A DNA stretch of 64,000 nucleotides from Aphrophora alni (lineage: Eukaryota; Arthropoda; Insecta; Hemiptera; Aphrophoridae), in contig OY740769.1 of the NCBI GenBank assembly GCA_963513935.1, positions 37,847,120-37,911,119 of the forward strand. Direction: 5' to 3'. Positions 59,853 to 64,000 of the stretch are shown piece after piece. The notes under the pieces are model-generated. The model was not told the origin of the DNA. It ran no database searches and saw only the letters and a list, made by a program, of their open reading frames with translations. A program made the position numbers and the translations under genes. Within the stretch, counting starts at the first letter, position 1. The number at the start of each line of letters is the position of its first letter.

Positions 59853-62218
59853 ACAGTACGCTATTCTACAGTGATATTCATAGGTCGGAACTTGAAAAGG
59901 CCATTGCCAGCATAAAGCTTGGAAAAGCGGCGGGGCCCGACGGAATAATTCCGGAAATGATTACACACCTCGGTAGTGATGCCAAATTGGCTGTATTAAA
60001 ATTCATTAATCTTGTTTGGAAGACCCACATTCCTGCGGACTGGCGGAAAGCAGAAGTTGTGCCAATATTAAAAAAAGGGAAATCTGCCGATAGACCAGAA
60101 CACTTCAGGCCAATATCGCTCACAAGCATATTCTCCAAGATGTATGAACGTATTGTGCTCAATAGATTAATGCTCTTCCTCGAGGATTACCGCGTGCTCT
60201 CTGATAAGCAAGCCGGTTTTCAAAGGCATCGAAATACCACAGAACAAGTAGCCAGACTATCGCAACACATAAAGGATGGTTTCCACAGAAGACAAAGCAC
60301 TCTAGCAGCGTTTGTTGACTTTAAGACTGCATTCGACAGGGTGTGGAGGCAGAGGTTAATAATGAAGCTCAGAAGTGCTGGAATAAGCGGAAACTTGTTG
60401 GAAACAATCAAGTCTTTCTTAGCTCAAAGATTCATCCGTGTAAGATATAAAGGTGCCGTTTCAAAATACAAGCAAACTAGGCAGGGTCTTCAACAAGGTG
60501 CAGTTCTTAGTCCTATGCTTTTCAATTTATTTATAGACGACGTAATAGCCGAACTAGAAAGCTCTCCAGGTATCAACACCCTCCTGTATGCGGACGATCT
60601 CGCCATTTGGGCAACAAGTAGCAGTATTGTGGCACTGGAGGAATACATGAACAATGCATTACTAAAGCTTGAATGTTGGGCTGCGTCAAATGAAATGGTG
60701 ATCAATACGGCTAAGACAGAATACCAACTATTCTCACTGTCAACAAAGCAGCACGACGTGAATCTACTTTTTAATGGTCAGCAATTGACCCGCACTAGCG
60801 GCATAACATACCTTGGTGTAATACTTGACAATAAGCTAAGTTGGGCGAAACACATCGATAAGCAAGTTAACCAAGCCACAAAACGATTATCCCTCCTCAA
60901 GCGACTTGCAGGAAAGTAATGGGGGGCATCCCAAGACATGTTAGCGCTCGCCTACAAATCTTACGTCCGCCCCGTGATGGACTACGCTTCTGAAATTACC
61001 ATTACTGCCACCAATACTTCACTAAGGAAATTGGACGTCGTTCAAAACCATGCCTTGCGCATAATTACAGGTGGACCGAAATCTACCCCTATTACTGCAA
61101 TGGAGCTTCAAACAGAAATCGAACCCGTACATATCAGAAGAGAAAGCCTTGCGTTGGCAATGTTTGAAAGACTTCAGAGAGTTCATGTCCCATTCTGGAA
61201 AAATTACCAGCCTGCTACGGGAAGACTCAAGACACAGTGCGACTTCATCTCACGGTGCACAGACATCCTACATAAATTCAGCGCTATCGATAATAGGCAG
61301 ACACTCCCCACCTTACTGGACCTGAACATCAAAAACATCGCGGTGCCTAGATTAAATTTAATCAGACCAGTTAGCAAAACGCTGACCTCAACAGTGGAAC
61401 TCAAAGTAACTGCACTGGAAACTATTGCTGAATGGTACCCTGCAGGCGAATGGTTGCATATCTATACCGACGGTTCAGCAACTAACGCAAGAAGCAACGC
61501 CGGTGCCGGCGTATACTGCAAGCTCTTCCAAATCGCAGCCCCCGTTGGAAAAATGGCTACCAATTTTGATGGGGAAGTTAATGCTATACTCTTAGCCGTG
61601 CAGCGGATAGCGAGGTTACAGATAATGAAAGTGGTGTTGTTCATCGACTCGCAGGCGGCAATAACATCTATCTGCAGTTATGAAATGACGGATAATCAGG
61701 AAGTTCTGAGTTGCAGACGAACTATTGACAAATGTATAGGAAGTGGATCTACGCTCGTGCTCCAGTGGATCCCTGGTCATGTTGATGTAAACGGCAACGA
61801 AGAAGCGGATAAGTTGGCAAGATCAGGTGCAAGAAAGGAACAACCGGACAAGCCCACTACGTTGCACGACGCAAAAAGACACATAAAAAATTACCTGCGA
61901 GCAAGATGCATTACGACACAAAAAGTATCGGCTGAAGGCAAAAAATGGGAAAGTCTAACGGAAAAGAGCGGAAGGCCACCAATCAACTTGCCACGCCTAC
62001 AACAAGTTGCTAATTTCCGACTATTAACGGGTCATGATTATCTACAAAAACACCTCCACCGGATAGGGGTCACCAGCGACCCTTACTGTCCCTTATGTAA
62101 CAATAGGCAGGAAATGGACTGCGAGCACCTGAAATTATGTCCAGCTCTTGCGGAAAAGAGGGATTCTCCCGACTATGACCTGTACTGGGCTGCGAGGAAA
62201 CTAATGGCGGAAGCCTAA
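59853..62218 (+). pseudogene. LINE ORF2: reverse transcriptase, RNase H, zinc knuckle
   Basis: The frame begins within the RT: LGKAAGPDGIIPEMITHLG, then HFRPISLTSIFSKMYERIV, AFVDFKTAFDRVW (first Asp), GLQQGAVLSPMLFNLFIDD and YADDLAIW (60587-60598, the catalytic Asp pair). One TAA at 60917-60919 (AGK*WGASQ) interrupts an otherwise open frame. After it come the thumb (YKSYVRPVMDYASEI), an RNase H domain with YTDGSA, GEVNAILLA, DSQAA and GHVDVNGNEEADKLA (complete D-E-D-D set) and a C-terminal CPLCNNRQEMDCEHLKLC knuckle. RT plus RNase H plus CCHC suggests an I/R1-like clade of the jockey superfamily. The apparent start at 59753 is only Tigger sequence in frame with the LINE. Confidence 0.9.
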
Positions 62219-62246
62219 TGTTTGGCGTAATTAAAAAAAAAAAAAA
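59853..62246 (+). mobile_element. 5'-truncated LINE with RT and RNase H, poly-A tail
   Basis: Flanked by GTTTGGGG at 59845-59852 and 62247-62254, and ends in a run of 14 A after a very short 3' UTR. The TSD and A-tail show insertion by target-primed reverse transcription. It is markedly richer in G+C than the host intron. The endonuclease and ORF1 are lost by 5' truncation. Confidence 0.93.
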
Positions 62247-62612
62247 GTTTGGGGGTTGTCGAGTTTTAGGGAACTTTGGTATTTAATGGTTAGGTTTGCA
62301 ACAAATACTCAAAATTACTTTAAATAACTATACATTTATTGATTATCAATTATTACACGTTTATTGCAAAAAAGTCCCTGCCTGACAACAACAAAAATAG
62401 TGTGTTCAATCACACATTAAAATGAAATTTATCGATGGGTCAAATAAGATTTTTTAAATATTGGCCTTGTACAATAGGCTCAGTAAACTAAAAAGACCTA
62501 TCCTAATATGCTGTAATACAATTTACAGTTAAGTCTACAGTAAAAAACACAGTCCATTAAATATTTTTTAAGATTAAAACAATTTTCTATAAAAAAAAAC
62601 ATTAGAGCAAAG

Positions 62613-64000
62613 TTAGCATTGTTTGAAAAAACTTTTGATTGATTTTTGTTTTTCATTTTCGACTCGACGTCTGGCAGCTTCATCTCGAAGTCGCCGAAGA
62701 AAAAGAATGTCCATACCTGTTGTGTTTTGCTGCTCTAAGTAACGCAGTGCTCCTTCCATGAATTTTACACCCTCACCATGGCTCATTTTTTCTTCTTGGT
62801 GGCTGGTTTCGATGTCGTCTTCTGAGTCGTCCATTTCCTCATTCTTCCCTTTGACTGCGGAAATGATTTCGTCATCACCCAATGGCTCTCCTGCTTCATC
62901 CAGTGTCATCCATTCTCGTGCGTCATCACTCGACGACTCTTCGCATCCTGGGATTTTCTTCATCAAATCAATCAACTCACTGTTGTCAGAGGGTCCTTCT
63001 TCTTGAAATGATTCGTTGCCCAAGTGATCCAAAAGCTTCCTCCAGGATCGGACGAGAGTTATAGGCTCCAGTTCATTCCATGCTTCTGCAACCCAACCAA
63101 CAACGTCTAGCAAATCAATCTTTTTTAATTTGTCCGTTAGTTCCTGCCCTGCTTCCAATGACAACACCAAAGACGACAGAAGTTTATGCCTGTATCTTCT
63201 CTTCAATGCTGCCAAGGCCCCTTGATCCATCGGCTGACAGAGGGAAGTCACGTTCGGTGGGAGAAACATGGCTTTTATGTCTTTATCCTGCAAATATTGA
63301 ATATCGGGGTGTGTTGTGGCGTTATCTAAAATTAAAACAGCTTTTCTTGGGAGATTTTTGGATTTCAAAAACTTTTCTACCTCTGGTACGAACTGCTGGA
63401 AAAACCATTCTTTGAAAATTGACTCGCTCATCCAAGCATTAGGTTGGTTTTTATACCAAACAGGCAGATCAAATCTTCCATCGCTATTGCACTTAACATT
63501 TTTGAATGCTCTTGGCTTTTTTGCTTTTCCTATAATGGCTAGATCAATCTTGTGTCCTCCTGTTGCATTGCTACACGCAAGAATTGTTACACGCTCTTTG
63601 CTTCTTTTATAGCCTGGAGCAGATTTTTCATTTCTTAACGCCAAACTTTTGGTCGGAAGTAATCGGAAGTTAAGGCCAGTCTCGTCAGCGTTATATATTT
63701 GATCACCTGAGAGCCCTTCTTTGTCAATATACTCGTGAAGTTTGATTTTAAACTCATTTACATTGTTAGGGTTGGCAGATAATTTTTCCCCGCAGATACT
63801 GAGTTGTTTGATCCCGTACCGCTTCTTCCATCTGTCCAACCAGCCGTTACTTGCTGTGAATTTAGGTTCCTCTTCCTCTTTTAACTCTTCATAAAATTGA
63901 AGGGCCTTTTCTTGAAGGATAGGTCCTGACAAAGGCGTACCTTTTTCCCTCTGCACCCGAAACCATTGATAAAGAGCTTCACTTACTTTTTCATATCCAG
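62613..64000 (-). CDS. Tigger transposase, intact in window, 5' end missing
   Basis: Open without a stop from the window edge (461 codons visible). It begins within the CENP-B-type DNA-binding domain (GYEKVSEALYQWFRVQREKG, then TPLSGPILQEKALQFYEEL), continues NGWLDRWKKRYGIKQLSICG, and has the DDE core: IYNADETGLNFRLLP, APGYKRSKERVTILACSNAT, AVLILDNATTHPD and CQPMDQGALAALKRRYRHK. The three catalytic Asp are present. An acidic linker and a C-terminal NEKQKSIKSFFKQC, a PIP-box-like tail seen in several Tigger/jerky proteins, end at 62613. It is the least damaged transposase in the window. Confidence 0.93.
   Translation of the reverse strand, partial: GYEKVSEALYQWFRVQREKGTPLSGPILQEKALQFYEELKEEEEPKFTASNGWLDRWKKRYGIKQLSICGEKLSANPNNVNEFKIKLHEYIDKEGLSGDQIYNADETGLNFRLLPTKSLALRNEKSAPGYKRSKERVTILACSNATGGHKIDLAIIGKAKKPRAFKNVKCNSDGRFDLPVWYKNQPNAWMSESIFKEWFFQQFVPEVEKFLKSKNLPRKAVLILDNATTHPDIQYLQDKDIKAMFLPPNVTSLCQPMDQGALAALKRRYRHKLLSSLVLSLEAGQELTDKLKKIDLLDVVGWVAEAWNELEPITLVRSWRKLLDHLGNESFQEEGPSDNSELIDLMKKIPGCEESSSDDAREWMTLDEAGEPLGDDEIISAVKGKNEEMDDSEDDIETSHQEEKMSHGEGVKFMEGALRYLEQQNTTGMDILFLRRLRDEAARRRVENEKQKSIKSFFKQC

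Larger units (their letters stand above)
59797..64000 (-). mobile_element. Tigger DNA transposon hosting a LINE; runs off window
   Basis: The left TIR CAGTAGAACCCCTCAAACTC follows TA at 59795-59796. The element is interrupted at 59853 by a LINE and resumes at 62255 with ggttgtcgagttttaggg. Its minus-strand transposase occupies 62613 to beyond 64000. The right TIR is outside the window. Confidence 0.87.

Noticed and set aside
53650..64000. Further galactosidase exons
   Set aside because: I looked for the expected beta-domain motifs after HDRA..VD and found none on plus; the rest of the gene most likely lies beyond the window.

Overview
The window is AT-rich, intron-rich animal DNA, most likely from an arthropod and probably an insect. 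It holds no bacterial operons, tRNAs, rRNAs or CRISPR arrays. The mobile elements are Tigger/pogo, mariner, Penelope-like (PLE), jockey-like LINEs and LTR elements, which fits an insect genome. The species cannot be named from sequence alone.

One host gene spans nearly everything: a plus-strand GH35 acid beta-galactosidase (GLB1-like). Eight coding exons (204-382, 1577-1727, 9996-10059, 13027-13121, 33284-33464, 46183-46404, 50610-50728, 53395-53649) splice in phase to 1,266 nt, or 422 codons. They cover most of the catalytic TIM barrel and the start of the beta domains. The signal-peptide exon lies left of the window and the C-terminal exons lie right of 64000. Both catalytic glutamates are kept, but two sugar-binding aromatic residues of the human enzyme appear replaced.

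The introns (about 50 kb) are packed with mobile DNA. Intron 2 (1728-9995) holds a Tigger remnant and a head-to-head pair of LTRs. One of those LTRs was later hit by a PLE (15-bp target-site duplication, TSD) and by a small solo LTR. Intron 3 has a truncated PLE with a hammerhead-ribozyme core. Intron 4 (13122-33283) has a solo LTR carrying a Tigger, a second solo LTR, a complete Sola-like DNA transposon (19663-23656), a nest of inverted LTRs with a deleted Tigger, and a decayed jockey LINE. Intron 5 has a mariner remnant, a complete 7.9-kb gag-only LTR retrotransposon (34564-42435) and a LINE ORF1 relic. Intron 6 has a solo LTR inside a microsatellite and a Tigger with a broken transposase. 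The last intron has a perfect 157-bp inverted repeat, mariner and gag relics, a truncated LTR, and a Tigger (59797 to beyond 64000) that hosts an almost intact LINE (59853-62246).

The most distinctive unit is the Sola-like element. It has a 4-bp TSD, 36-bp terminal inverted repeats (TIRs), about ten copies of a 16-bp subterminal motif, and a two-exon transposase gene broken only by one in-frame stop. Many of the LTRs belong to one family with long (about 1.3-1.5 kb) TG...CA LTRs, 4-bp TSDs and a primer-binding site (PBS) resembling TGGCGCCCAACGTGGGG.
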